Source: Bradyrhizobium sp. CCGB01 (GTDB lineage: Bacteria > Pseudomonadota > Alphaproteobacteria > Rhizobiales > Xanthobacteraceae). From it: a stretch of DNA of 64,000 nt. The stretch is from assembly GCF_024199795.1 (NCBI RefSeq), contig NZ_JANADK010000001.1:310001-374000 (forward strand), written 5' to 3'. Below the pieces are notes generated by a model, which worked only from the letters and a program-made list of their open reading frames with translations, was not told the DNA's origin and searched no databases. The stretch's first letter is position 1. Every line of letters begins with the position of its first letter. The translations under genes and the position numbers were made by a program. This document shows, in pieces, positions 8,545 to 17,181 of this stretch.

Positions 8545-9357
8545 CTAGGCCGCACTTCGCGTTGCCAAATCGTGGTGCTGCAGCCAGTCCGCCCAGGTGA
8601 GGCGCCCGCGCACACCACGGCTGACGACAAACCCCATGCCGCGCGCCTTCGCCTCCGATAGGCCGACCGGCAGGATTTTTCGGTGCAACCTCCTCGCGTC
8701 CTGATATTGGCGAGCAAGGGTGACGAGATCGAGATCTTCGGGGCCGCCGATGTCCGCGCGCTCGCCGCGCTGCCCGTCGAAAGCGCAAGTCACGACGTGA
8801 TCGGCAACATCGGAGGTATCGACGGGATTGAACAGCGTCGTCGGCATTGGCCACACCGGAAGCCAGCCGAGGCCCGAAAGCAGCCTGTCGAGCAGATAGT
8901 AGAACGGCATCGCGCGAACGAGGGACCAGGACAGGGCGGATGCACGCACCAGCCGCTCGCCGGCGAGCTTGACCCTTGCATAGGGCAGGGTCGCTTCGTC
9001 GAGACCGACGATCGAGACGTGGAGGAAGTGCCGCACCTCGGCCGCCCCGCTGAGCGACAGCAGCCGCTCCGTGCCCTCAACATCCACGGCGGAAGGTGAC
9101 CTGAAGAAGTCGATCGGGCGAATGCCGCCGCGCCGCGCGATAGGCGAGTAAGTCGCCGCATTGATCACCGTGTCGACATCATGCAGCGCTTCCCGCAGCC
9201 CGGCGCCGGTGGCGAGATCACCTGTGGCCCACTCGACGTCGGATCGCAGGCCCGGCGATCGCGCAAGCACCCGGACGCGACGTCCGTCGCGGACTAGGCG
9301 ATCGACGATATCCCGGCCGAGATGGCCTGTGCCCCCGGTAACCAGTGTCAGGGTCAT
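8545..9357 (-). CDS. Atypical SDR / NAD(P)H-binding epimerase-like protein
   Basis: A 270-residue protein starting with the NmrA/atypical-SDR nucleotide motif LVTGGTGHLGRDIVDRL. It has no YxxxK catalytic pair that I can identify, so it may be a nucleotide-sensing or a reductase-type atypical SDR. The start at 9357 is set by an ATGA overlap with the stop of the upstream enoyl-CoA hydratase gene (4 bp), implying translational coupling; the longer frame simply reads back into that gene. It is the last gene of a three-gene group divergent from a TetR regulator. Confidence 0.85.
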   Translation of the reverse strand: MTLTLVTGGTGHLGRDIVDRLVRDGRRVRVLARSPGLRSDVEWATGDLATGAGLREALHDVDTVINAATYSPIARRGGIRPIDFFRSPSAVDVEGTERLLSLSGAAEVRHFLHVSIVGLDEATLPYARVKLAGERLVRASALSWSLVRAMPFYYLLDRLLSGLGWLPVWPMPTTLFNPVDTSDVADHVVTCAFDGQRGERADIGGPEDLDLVTLARQYQDARRLHRKILPVGLSEAKARGMGFVVSRGVRGRLTWADWLQHHDLATRSAA

Positions 9358-10157
9358 GCGAGGCTCCATCGCGGCGCGCGGTTTTCGAGATTGCTTCTGA
9401 CCGCTTCGCCATGATTGGGCGCGCCAAGCAGCGTCGCCTGTTCGGCGGTCTCCGCGGCGAGGCCGGTCGCCAGATCGCAAGTCGCAGACAGATTGAGCAA
9501 GCGCTTGGCCGCGCGGATCGCATCGGGGCTGCGGCCTGCAATTTCGCGCGCGGTGGCGAGGGCGGCCGCCACGGGATCATCGGCAAGCCGCGTCGCGAAG
9601 CCGTAGGCGAGCGCTTCTTCAGCCGAGAAGACACGGCCGGTGTAGGTCAGTTCACGCACGACATCCTCGCGCGCGAGGTGACGCATCAGCTGCGTGCCGC
9701 ACATATCCGGCACGAGGCCCCATTTGGTCTCGATGACCGCGAGCTTGGTTCCGGGCGCGAGAAAACGGAGGTCGGCACCGAGCGCGAGCTGGAAACCGCC
9801 GCCGAAGGCAACGCCATGGACGGCGGCAATCACGGGCACCGGCAGCTCGCGCCAGAGCCAGACGAGATGCTGGGCATAGTTGGCGATGCCATGGCTCCGT
9901 CGCGTCAGGTCGACGGATGGAATCAGCGGATCGCCGTTCGACGTGGCGAGAAGTCGGTCCAGATCGAGACCCGCGCAGAATGCGCGCCCTTCGCCGGAGA
10001 GGACGACGGCGCGGATCTCCCTGCGCGCACCAAGCTGCGTGCCGGCTTCGATGATCGCTTCGAACATCGCCGGATCGAGCGCATTCATCTTGTCGGGATG
10101 ATTGAGCCTGAGATGGGCCACGCCATCCTCGACGGTCAGCCGGACACGATTTTCCAT
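9354..10157 (-). CDS. Enoyl-CoA hydratase/isomerase (crotonase) family protein
   Basis: The 267-residue crotonase-fold protein shows the CoA-binding and oxyanion-hole segments GRAFCAGLDLDR and AAVHGVAFGGGFQLALGADL. The position of the second E. coli FadB glutamate appears as Asp (LVPDMCGTQ), and that of the first as Phe (GGGFQLALGA), so reaction type may differ from classical hydration. The ATG at 10157 has GGAG at good spacing, whereas the longer frame starts inside the neighbouring gene. It is translationally coupled to the SDR gene and lies 41 bp after the small membrane-protein gene. Confidence 0.88.
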   Translation of the reverse strand: MENRVRLTVEDGVAHLRLNHPDKMNALDPAMFEAIIEAGTQLGARREIRAVVLSGEGRAFCAGLDLDRLLATSNGDPLIPSVDLTRRSHGIANYAQHLVWLWRELPVPVIAAVHGVAFGGGFQLALGADLRFLAPGTKLAVIETKWGLVPDMCGTQLMRHLAREDVVRELTYTGRVFSAEEALAYGFATRLADDPVAAALATAREIAGRSPDAIRAAKRLLNLSATCDLATGLAAETAEQATLLGAPNHGEAVRSNLENRAPRWSLA

Positions 10158-10198
10158 GACGTTGCTCCGCTTGAATGGCTGGCTCGTCACCTTGACGC

Positions 10199-10549
10199 TC
10201 AGTAGCCGGCGATCGCCATCGCGACGACGGCGCTGAGGGCCATCCAGCCGAAATGCCGGCCGCGCGTCGCCCATGCGTTGGCGAGAGCCGAGAAGCCGAA
10301 CACACAGGCCATGGTGACGACGATCCAGTGACGCGCCGGCTCCGATGCCATCCAGGGCGCCGCGATCAGCAACACGCCACCGCCGATCCAGGCGACCGTC
10401 GAGGCCTGCCAGACCAGGCGGATCAGGGTACGGAGCCGCTCCGGCTCGATACGGGCGCGGGCGAAGACCTTGGTCTCGCCGAGGATGCCATGGATGAGGG
10501 CTACGGCGATGGTCACGACGCCGGCGCATTGGAGCAGGAGATCACGCAT
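10199..10549 (-). CDS. Small four-helix membrane protein of unknown function
   Basis: A 116-residue hydrophobic protein with four predicted transmembrane segments (from LLLQCAGVVTIAVALIHGIL to MALSAVVAMAIAGY). I do not recognise a family. It is first in the leftward group with the enoyl-CoA hydratase and SDR genes and is divergent from the TetR regulator, so it is probably controlled by the palindromes in the shared promoter region. Confidence 0.75.
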   Translation of the reverse strand: MRDLLLQCAGVVTIAVALIHGILGETKVFARARIEPERLRTLIRLVWQASTVAWIGGGVLLIAAPWMASEPARHWIVVTMACVFGFSALANAWATRGRHFGWMALSAVVAMAIAGY

Positions 10550-10571
10550 CGGCAGGGCTCCCTACATTCGT

Positions 10572-10589
10572 CCATACAGTTATGTATGG
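10572..10589. promoter_or_regulatory. Probable TetR operator 1 (CCATACA-GTTA-TGTATGG)
   Basis: A perfect inverted repeat with 7-base arms and a 4-base spacer lies between the divergent membrane-protein and tetR-like genes. A second, related TGTAT palindrome is centred 45 bp away (10619-10632). Such pairs in a divergent intergenic region are the usual autoregulatory arrangement of TetR-family repressors; binding itself is inference. Confidence 0.7.
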
Positions 10590-10618
10590 TGAGATAGGCG
10601 CTGGTGCGCCGCCTGTCA

Positions 10619-10632
10619 ATACACTAGTGTAT
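10619..10632. promoter_or_regulatory. Probable TetR operator 2 (ATACACTAGTGTAT)
   Basis: A perfect 14-base palindrome, 22 bp upstream of the tetR-like ATG, sharing the GTGTATGG/TGTATGG half-site with the neighbouring palindrome at 10572-10589. Confidence 0.65.
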
Positions 10633-10653
10633 GGCGCAGTTCCGGAACCCGAC

Positions 10654-11184
10654 ATGACCGAACAACTCTCCGCCGACGACTGGATCAAAGAGGGCCTGAA
10701 GGCCCTGGCCAAGAGCGGCTTCACGGCCCTGAAGGCCGATCCGCTCGCAAAGTCCATGGGCGTCTCGCGCGGCAGCTTCTATTGGCATTTCGCCGATCTC
10801 GGCGCGTTCCACGCCGCTGTCCTGAAGCGCTGGCGCGAGATCGCGGCGGAGCAGATCATCGCCGACGTCGAGGCCGGCAGCGACGATCCGCTGAAGGCGC
10901 TGCTGCGGAGATCCTTCGGCGCCCGGCTCGAGCTCGAGCGCGCCGTGCGCAACTGGGCGGCGTTCGATGCCGCCGCGCAAGGTGCGGTCCGCGCGATCGA
11001 CCGGCGCAGGATCGACTATATCGAGACGCTGCTGGCGAAGCGGGGGCTTGAGTCGGGACAGGCGCAGGCGCGCGCGCAGATCCTGTACTGGACGTTCCTC
11101 GGCTTTGCCCTGTCGGGCACGCCGGTGCCGGCGGCGCGGCTCCAGGGCCTGCTCGACGAAATTATGCGGATGGTTTCCGCCTAG
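10654..11184 (+). CDS. TetR-family transcriptional regulator
   Basis: A 176-residue protein with an N-terminal TetR helix-turn-helix (AKSMGVSRGSFYWHFADLGAFH) and a variable ligand-binding C-terminus. The start at 10654 removes 24 residues of the longer frame that would be encoded by the operator-like palindromes themselves. It is divergent from the small membrane protein/enoyl-CoA hydratase/SDR group and is the likely repressor of it. The ligand is unknown; a CoA thioester or hydrophobic acid is a guess from the target genes. Confidence 0.88.
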   Translation: MTEQLSADDWIKEGLKALAKSGFTALKADPLAKSMGVSRGSFYWHFADLGAFHAAVLKRWREIAAEQIIADVEAGSDDPLKALLRRSFGARLELERAVRNWAAFDAAAQGAVRAIDRRRIDYIETLLAKRGLESGQAQARAQILYWTFLGFALSGTPVPAARLQGLLDEIMRMVSA

Positions 11185-11229
11185 ACCGCGATTTTCTGTG
11201 CTAGAGGCAATCAATTGCCGGAGACACCA

Positions 11230-11427
11230 ATGAACGCGACCGCCGAACGCCCCGAAAACAGCGTCGATCCCAAATTGCTGGAGATCCTGGTCTGCCCGCT
11301 GACCAAGGGCCCGCTGGAGTTCGACTCCGCAAAACAGGAGCTGATTTCGCGTTCCGCAAAGCTCGCCTATCCGATCCGCGACGGCATCCCGATCATGCTG
11401 CCGGAAGAGGCGCGGAAGATCGATTGA
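11230..11427 (+). CDS. Trm112 family protein (UPF0434)
   Basis: A 65-residue protein with the Trm112 core [16 protein letters not shown] and [17 protein letters not shown]. Bacterial members are small, usually zinc-ribbon-derived proteins that may act as partners of methyltransferases. Only one of the usual metal-binding cysteines is visible here (LVCP), so zinc binding is doubtful. The ATG at 11230 follows GGAG; a TTG at 11215 is less likely. Confidence 0.9.
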   Translation: MNATAERPENSVDPKLLEILVCPLTKGPLEFDSAKQELISRSAKLAYPIRDGIPIMLPEEARKID

Positions 11428-11429
11428 GG

Positions 11430-11493
11430 GTGGCGAATAGGGAATGGCGAGTAGCGAATGGGCCTACTCGCTATTCGCTACTCACCATTCGCC
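11430..11493. repeat. Palindromic repeat of GCGAATAG/GAGTAGCGAATG units
   Basis: The 64 bases between trm112 and ubiH stops form a long imperfect hairpin built from GAGTAGCGAAT-type units and their complement, with a GGCC centre near 11460-11463. It fills nearly the whole gap between convergent genes. No T-run is seen. Confidence 0.7.
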
Positions 11494-11496
11494 CCC

Positions 11497-12717
11497 TTAC
11501 AACGCCTCGCCCTTCAACAGCCTCGGCACCTCGCCTGTCAGCCCGGCTGCCTGGCGGATGAAGAGGTTCTTCAGCGGCGGGGCGCGGTCGACGAGGCCGA
11601 GGCCGATGTCGCGCACGGTGCGCAGCAGCGTCGACTGGTTGGAGAACAGGAAGTTCAGCGAGTTGGTGGCAACGCCCATCGCCATGGTGTCGAAGCGGCG
11701 CCAGCGCTGGTAGCGTTCGAGCACGTCGGCCCCGCCGAGATCCATGCCGAGCCGTGCGGCATCGACCACGACCTCGGCCAGCGCGGCAACATCCTTCAGG
11801 CCCATGTTGAGACCCTGGCCCGCGATCGGGTGAATCACATGCGCGGAATCGCCGACCAGCGCGAGGCGCTCGGCGATGAAGGAGCGCGCCACGAAATAGG
11901 ACAGCGGAAACGCGCGCGGCTTGTCGAGCGCCTTGACCTCGCCGAGATGCAGGCCGAAGCGGCGCTCGAGCTCGCCGTGAAACTCCTCCTCGCCCAGCGC
12001 AATGATGCGCGCGGCCTCAGCTCGGCGCTCGGTCCACACCAGCGATGATCGCTTGCCGGATAGCGGCAGGATCGCGAACGGACCTGCGGGCAGGAAGTGC
12101 TCTTCGGCGCGGCCTTCGTGATCGCGCTCATGGCCGACGGTGACGACGATGCCGGACTGATCGTATTCCCAGCCATGGGTGGCGATGCCCGCACGTTCGC
12201 GCAGCTTCGACCGCGCGCCATCGGCGGCGACCAGGAGGCTCGCCGCGATCACGCTGCCGTCGCCGAGCGTCACGTCGATGCCTTCGGAACGCGAATCGTA
12301 GGACGCGACCGTGGTGGCGCGGAGATCGATGCCCTCGGCCTCGGCCCGCACCACCAGCGCATCGATCAGCCGGCGGTTCTCGACCATATGGGCGAACGGC
12401 TCGCCCGGCGCGACATCGCCGGCAAAGTTGAGGAACACCGGACGGGTGGCGTCCTCCAGCCTGGAATCGGTGACGACCATGTCGAGGATCGGCTGCGCCT
12501 CGGCCCTGACGTCGTCCCAGGCGCCGATCGCCTCGAACAGGCGGCGGCAGGCGGCCACGATCGCGGTCGCGCGCGGGTCACGGCTCGGACGCGTGCTGAG
12601 CGCCGGGTCGGCGACGATGACGGGAATCTCGGGCCCGAGCCCCTGGCGCAACGCCAGGGCCAGCGCCAGCCCTGCAAACGCGCCGCCGCCAATGACAATG
12701 CTACCCTGTACCGACAT
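11497..12717 (-). CDS. UbiH/UbiF/Coq6-family FAD-dependent monooxygenase (ubiquinone biosynthesis)
   Basis: A 406-residue flavoprotein hydroxylase with the N-terminal dinucleotide motif IVIGGGAFAGLALALAL, a central DG motif (LLVADGARSKLRE) and the C-terminal FAD-ribityl motif LVGDSAHVIHPIAGQGLNMG. This set is diagnostic of the ring hydroxylases of ubiquinone synthesis (UbiH/UbiF/UbiI/UbiL). Which ring position it hydroxylates cannot be told from sequence reading. The ATG at 12717 has AGGAAAA upstream and is preferred to the TTG at 12723. Confidence 0.9.
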   Translation of the reverse strand: MSVQGSIVIGGGAFAGLALALALRQGLGPEIPVIVADPALSTRPSRDPRATAIVAACRRLFEAIGAWDDVRAEAQPILDMVVTDSRLEDATRPVFLNFAGDVAPGEPFAHMVENRRLIDALVVRAEAEGIDLRATTVASYDSRSEGIDVTLGDGSVIAASLLVAADGARSKLRERAGIATHGWEYDQSGIVVTVGHERDHEGRAEEHFLPAGPFAILPLSGKRSSLVWTERRAEAARIIALGEEEFHGELERRFGLHLGEVKALDKPRAFPLSYFVARSFIAERLALVGDSAHVIHPIAGQGLNMGLKDVAALAEVVVDAARLGMDLGGADVLERYQRWRRFDTMAMGVATNSLNFLFSNQSTLLRTVRDIGLGLVDRAPPLKNLFIRQAAGLTGEVPRLLKGEAL

Positions 12718-12870
12718 ACCCAAGTTTTCCTGCCAAAATCCCAGTCAATTCTTGGTCTTGCTAGCAGACTATAGCTGGGCGAAACAGTGAGGTGAAACAA
12801 GGGCCGCGAGCCCCCATTGTGTCATTCCGGAGCAGTCGGCCCGGGAGTGACGAGGCGAAAGCTGAATTTC

Positions 12871-13734
12871 ATGTCCAAGAGCCTGTTCGACCTGATTTCG
12901 ATCCTCGACCTCGAACAGCTCGAGGTAAACCTGTTCCGCGGCAACAGCCCGAAGACGGACTGGCAGCGGGTCTTTGGCGGCCAGGTGATCGGGCAGGCCA
13001 TGGTCGCGGCCTGCCGGACCGTCGAGGGGCGCCTGCCGCATTCGCTGCATTGCTATTTCATCCTGCCCGGCGACCCGAAGGTTCCGATCATCTACCAGGT
13101 CGAGCGCCTGCGCGACGGCAAGAGCTATTCGACGCGCCGCGTCACCGCGATCCAGCATGGCAACGCGATCTTCTCGATCATGGTCTCGTTCCATGCCGAG
13201 GAGGACAGCGCCTTCGATCACCAGGACAGGATGCCTGATGTGCCGCCGCCGGAAAAGCTGACCGCAGAGGAAGTTGCGAAACAGCCGATGTTCAAGGAGA
13301 TGCCGGAGTTCATCCGGCGCTATTATGAAATGGATCGGCCGATCGAATTGCGCCCTGTCGAGATCGGCCGCTATTTCGGCCAGAAGGTCGACGACGGCCG
13401 CATTCACATCTGGATCCGTACGGCCGCGAAACTTCCTGATGATCCGGCACTGCATCTGTGCGCGCTCGCCTACGCGTCGGACTTCTCGCTGCTCGACGCG
13501 ATCATGGCGCGCTACGGCCGCACGCTGTTCGACAAGCGCATGATGCCGGCGAGTCTCGATCACGCGATGTGGTTTCACCGCCCGTTCCGCGCCGACGAAT
13601 GGCTGCTTTACGCCCAGGATTCGCCGAACGCACGCGGCGGCCGCGGCCTGTCGCGCGGCCTCATCTTCAAGCCTGATGGCACGCTGGTGGCTTCCGTCGC
13701 GCAGGAAGGCTCCGTGCGCGAGCGCAAAGCCTGA
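12871..13734 (+). CDS. tesB: Acyl-CoA thioesterase II
   Basis: A 287-residue double-hotdog protein with TesB hallmarks: FRGNSPKTDWQRVFGGQVIGQA near the N-terminus, LHCYFILPGDPKVPIIYQVE, ASDFSLLDAI (conserved Asp in the second hotdog) and LDHAMWFHRPFRADEWLLY. It hydrolyses medium- and long-chain acyl-CoA in the cytoplasm. The start at 12871 (MSKSLFDL) matches the family; the longer frame adds 18 unconserved residues. It is divergent from the ubiquinone hydroxylase gene. Confidence 0.93.
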   Translation: MSKSLFDLISILDLEQLEVNLFRGNSPKTDWQRVFGGQVIGQAMVAACRTVEGRLPHSLHCYFILPGDPKVPIIYQVERLRDGKSYSTRRVTAIQHGNAIFSIMVSFHAEEDSAFDHQDRMPDVPPPEKLTAEEVAKQPMFKEMPEFIRRYYEMDRPIELRPVEIGRYFGQKVDDGRIHIWIRTAAKLPDDPALHLCALAYASDFSLLDAIMARYGRTLFDKRMMPASLDHAMWFHRPFRADEWLLYAQDSPNARGGRGLSRGLIFKPDGTLVASVAQEGSVRERKA

Positions 13735-13758
13735 AGCATGATCTCACGGCGGCCGACG

Positions 13759-14721
13759 TCAGCCGCCCTGTAGACCCGTGGCCTTGATCACCGGCCCCCA
13801 TTTGAGCCGCTCCCGCGTCTCGAACCGGGCAAGGTCCGTCGGCGTTCCGCCGGCCGGATCAAATCCCAGCTCCTGCAGCCGCTTCCGCGTCTCGGGCAGG
13901 GCCAGCGCCCTGGCGAACTCGCCGTTCAACAGCTCGATGACGGCCTTTGGCGTGTCGCGCGGCGCGTAAAAGGCATTCCACCCCGCCATCTCGAAATCAG
14001 GCACGCCCTGCTCGGCAACGGGCTTCACGCCCGGCAGAAGTTCGCTCGGCTTCAGCACGGTGATGCCGAGCGCCTTCAGCTTGCCGTCGTCGATCTGAGT
14101 GCGCACCGCCGTTACCGTATCGATCAGCAGCGGCACCTGTCCGCCGAGCACGTCGGTCATCGCCGTCGCCGATCCCTTGTAGGGAACGCCGAACACCGGG
14201 GCACCGGTCATTTCCTTGAGAAACTCGAAGATGACACGCGCCGTCGTGCTCGGCAGGGCGATGTCGATCTTGTCAGGCTTCGACTTGGCCGCGGCGATCA
14301 GGTCGGCCACGTTGTTTCCGGCGAACGACGGACTGGCCGTGATCACCAGCGGCAGCTTGCCCACCAGGATGATCGGGGCGAAATCCTTGTCCGGCACAAA
14401 GCCCAGCGAGGGATACATGAACTCGTTCATGGTCTGGGTGGCGTTGGTGCCCATCAGCAGCGTGTAGCCGTCGGGCTCGGCGTGCGCCGCCTGCTCGGCA
14501 CCGATATTGCCGCCGGCACCGGGCTTGTTCTCGACATAGAAGCGCTGGCCCAGCGTGCGCGACAGATGGTCGGCGAGGTATCGCGCCACGACGTCGGTGC
14601 CCTGGCCCGCCTGATAGGGAACGATGATCCTGACCGGCCTCGTCGGATAGGTTTGCGCGAAGCTTGCGCAACTCCATAGCAGGGCCAGCCATCCCACGGC
14701 CCATCTCGCGGATTTCAGCAT
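13759..14721 (-). CDS. Bug/TctC-type periplasmic solute-binding protein
   Basis: A 320-residue protein with signal peptide (WLALLWSCASFA-Q) and the Bug signature YPTRPVRIIVPYQAGQGTDVVAR, followed by ENKPGAGGNIGAEQ and YTLLMGTNATQTMN. Bug proteins bind carboxylates or other small acids and feed tripartite tricarboxylate transporters. No TctA/TctB genes are present nearby, so it may use a transporter encoded elsewhere. It is the promoter-distal gene of the leftward ligase/hydratase/CoA-transferase operon and probably supplies the substrate. Confidence 0.9.
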   Translation of the reverse strand: MLKSARWAVGWLALLWSCASFAQTYPTRPVRIIVPYQAGQGTDVVARYLADHLSRTLGQRFYVENKPGAGGNIGAEQAAHAEPDGYTLLMGTNATQTMNEFMYPSLGFVPDKDFAPIILVGKLPLVITASPSFAGNNVADLIAAAKSKPDKIDIALPSTTARVIFEFLKEMTGAPVFGVPYKGSATAMTDVLGGQVPLLIDTVTAVRTQIDDGKLKALGITVLKPSELLPGVKPVAEQGVPDFEMAGWNAFYAPRDTPKAVIELLNGEFARALALPETRKRLQELGFDPAGGTPTDLARFETRERLKWGPVIKATGLQGG

Positions 14722-14777
14722 GCTCGTTTCCTCTCGTTATATTTATATTTGTTTTGATTGTTGTCTTGGTCGCCTTC

Positions 14778-16007
14778 TTATCGTTGTGCGGGGTCCTTCC
14801 GTTGCGGCGCGACGATGCCTGCATCGAGCAGGCGGTCGATCATCGCGTCGCCAAGACCGGCTTCCGCCAGAATTTCACGGGTATGCTCGCCGAAGCGGGG
14901 CGGCCGCCGCCCGGTGCGACCGGGCGTCTGCGCGAGCTTCACGGGAATGCCGGGTGCACGATGGCCCTCGCTTTCGACCAGCATGTCGCGATGGGCGGCA
15001 TGGGCTTGCGCGAACGCCTGCGGCACGGTGTTGACGGCGCCCGCGGGAACGCCGGCCTGCATCAATTCACGGCAAAGCGTCTCCGATTTGAAGCCGGCCA
15101 GCGTGCGTTCCAGCTCGGTGCGCAGCGCTGCGACGTGAGTGAGCCGGTCGGCATTGGTCCGAAAGCGCGGATCATCCAAGAGGTCACCGCGTCCGACCTT
15201 CTGGCAGAAGCGGCGAAACTGACCATCGTTGAGGATGCCGAGGAATATCTCGCCGTCGGCCGCCGCGAACTTGTCGTAGGGCGCGATGTTGGGATGGGCG
15301 CTGCCGAGACGACCGGGCGCGTCCCCCGAGCAGATCCAGTTCGCCGCGTGCGGAACCAGCAGGCCGAGCGCGGTGTCGAACAGCGTCACCTCGACGCGCT
15401 GCCCCTGTCCGGTCCGTTCGCGCGCCGCGAGCGCCAGCAATACGCCCGTGAGCGCATTGTAGCCGGTGACGTAGTCGACGATGGGAACGCCGACGCGCGT
15501 GGCGCCCGAATCCTGCGTCCCGTTGATGCTCATCAGGCCGCACATGGCCTGGAGCACCGCATCGTAGCCGGGAAGTCCGCCGAGCGGCCCGTCGGCGCCG
15601 AAGCCGGAGATGGCGCAGTAGATCAAGCGCGGAAAGCGCGCGGACAAATGAGCGTCGTATCCGAGGCCCCAGCGCTCCATGGTGCCGGGCAGGAAATTCT
15701 CCACCAGCACGTCCGCGTCCTGCAGCAGGGCCTCGAGCACCGCGCGTCCCTCCGCGCGCGACAGGTCGAGCGCCATGCCGCGCTTGCCGCGGTTGACGGC
15801 GCCGAAATACGCGGCTTGTCCGGCCGCATCGAAGGGTGGCCCGAGACCGCGGGTCTCATCGCCGGATGGTGGCTCGATCTTGACGATTTCGGCGCCATGA
15901 TCGGCCAGCATCTGCGTGCACAGCGGCCCCGCCAGCACGCGCGACAGATCGACGACCTTGAGGCCGGTCACCGCTCCGCGCGCGAGGTCAGGTGCGGGCA
16001 TGCTCAT
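14778..16007 (-). CDS. Family III CoA-transferase (CaiB/BaiF)
   Basis: A 409-residue protein with family III features: LKVVDLSRVLAGPLCTQMLAD near the N-terminus, IKIEPP-type KIEPPSGDETRG, and a probable catalytic Asp at about residue 178 in VPIVDYVTG. These enzymes move CoA between carboxylic acids. It lies 18 bp from the MaoC-like gene in the same operon, where it could activate the pathway acid or recycle CoA from a product. Confidence 0.92.
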   Translation of the reverse strand: MSMPAPDLARGAVTGLKVVDLSRVLAGPLCTQMLADHGAEIVKIEPPSGDETRGLGPPFDAAGQAAYFGAVNRGKRGMALDLSRAEGRAVLEALLQDADVLVENFLPGTMERWGLGYDAHLSARFPRLIYCAISGFGADGPLGGLPGYDAVLQAMCGLMSINGTQDSGATRVGVPIVDYVTGYNALTGVLLALAARERTGQGQRVEVTLFDTALGLLVPHAANWICSGDAPGRLGSAHPNIAPYDKFAAADGEIFLGILNDGQFRRFCQKVGRGDLLDDPRFRTNADRLTHVAALRTELERTLAGFKSETLCRELMQAGVPAGAVNTVPQAFAQAHAAHRDMLVESEGHRAPGIPVKLAQTPGRTGRRPPRFGEHTREILAEAGLGDAMIDRLLDAGIVAPQRKDPAQR

Positions 16008-16025
16008 TCGCCCAGTTGGTTGTTG

Positions 16026-17165
16026 TCAGGTGCGGCTCGGCAATTCCACGATGCCGGTTCCGAGAACGGACAGTTCATCGTCCTGGTTGCGTGCTTCCTG
16101 CTCGATCTCGACGAGGTGACGGCCGTTCTCGACGAATTTGCGCTTCACCTTGCCCTTGATGAACAGGATATCGCCTTCGGGATTGTGCCGGCGGATCTTG
16201 CAGGTCGCGCGGCGCAGGAAGCCGTCATCGCCCATCCAGTTGGTGAGGTGATGGGTGAGCCAGGAGCAACGCTCCGGGCCGTAATCATAGGCGCCGGGCG
16301 CGCCGACCTCGAGCGCGAATTCCTCTTCCCAGTGCACGCGCTCCGGACAGTCGGGGATATTGAAGCGGTTCGGGATGCCGAGGCCACGGTGGGCGTCCTG
16401 CAGCCTCCAGGCGAGCTTGTTGGCGCGAATGTAGAGACCGCCCCAGCCTTGCGCATAGGCGATGAAGCCGGTGACCGTCATCGGGCCCTTCAGCATCACC
16501 GGCAGCGCCTCGCCTTCGGTGACGTCCTGCCAGTAGCGCGGACGCGAGCCCTGAATCCGCTCCTCGGCGTAGTGCTTGTAGGCCGCGGCCAGCTCCTCGT
16601 CGCTGTAGCGGCGCGGCGCGCGGGCCTTGACCTCGCTGTACTTGGTGCCTTGGTCGCGCGCGTGGTCGCGCTCCGTTCGGAAGCACCAGCTGTCCGCTTC
16701 GGCGACGAGGTCGCCCTGCTGGTTGAAGAAATCGACATGATAGGTCTGCTGGATGGCACGGCCGGCGAAACGCGTCTGATGCTCGACGAGGTCCTTCAGC
16801 TTGGCCTCGGTCGAAATGACGTCGTTGCGCCTGACGGCCTTGTGCCAGGTCCAGTCCGCGCCCGACCACATGGCGTGGACGCCGGGCATCCCGCCGACAT
16901 AACCCGACACGATGCGGCTGGTCGAGAACAGGAAGCTCGGCAGCGCGATGATGCCGCCATAGCTCGACTTGGCGGCGTATTCCGGATCGCACCAGAGCGG
17001 GTTGTCGTCGCCGATGCCGTGGGCGTAGTGACGGATGTTGTCGCGCGTTGCCTCGTAGCACCAGGGTTCGGCGGTGACGCCGATCGTGACGCCGATGCGC
17101 TTGCGCAGATCGTCGAGGCCCTCTTCGGTGATCTTCGGAAATCTGGTTTCGATCTTGTCGAGCAT
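16026..17165 (-). CDS. MaoC-like / FAS1-type dehydratase-domain protein (hotdog hydratase)
   Basis: A 379-residue protein with an N-terminal FAS1-like dehydratase hotdog domain (HYAHGIGDDNPLWCDPEYA, containing the conserved Asp...His pattern of R-hydratases) and a second hotdog-like half. It resembles enoyl-CoA hydratases acting in acyl-CoA catabolism. The start at 17165 (MLDKIETRFPK) follows an AGGGAA sequence. It is 16 bp from the ligase gene upstream, indicating an operon. The substrate is presumably the CoA thioester made by the ligase or the CoA-transferase. Confidence 0.85.
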   Translation of the reverse strand: MLDKIETRFPKITEEGLDDLRKRIGVTIGVTAEPWCYEATRDNIRHYAHGIGDDNPLWCDPEYAAKSSYGGIIALPSFLFSTSRIVSGYVGGMPGVHAMWSGADWTWHKAVRRNDVISTEAKLKDLVEHQTRFAGRAIQQTYHVDFFNQQGDLVAEADSWCFRTERDHARDQGTKYSEVKARAPRRYSDEELAAAYKHYAEERIQGSRPRYWQDVTEGEALPVMLKGPMTVTGFIAYAQGWGGLYIRANKLAWRLQDAHRGLGIPNRFNIPDCPERVHWEEEFALEVGAPGAYDYGPERCSWLTHHLTNWMGDDGFLRRATCKIRRHNPEGDILFIKGKVKRKFVENGRHLVEIEQEARNQDDELSVLGTGIVELPSRT

Positions 17166-17181
17166 GTGACGTTCCCTTTCT

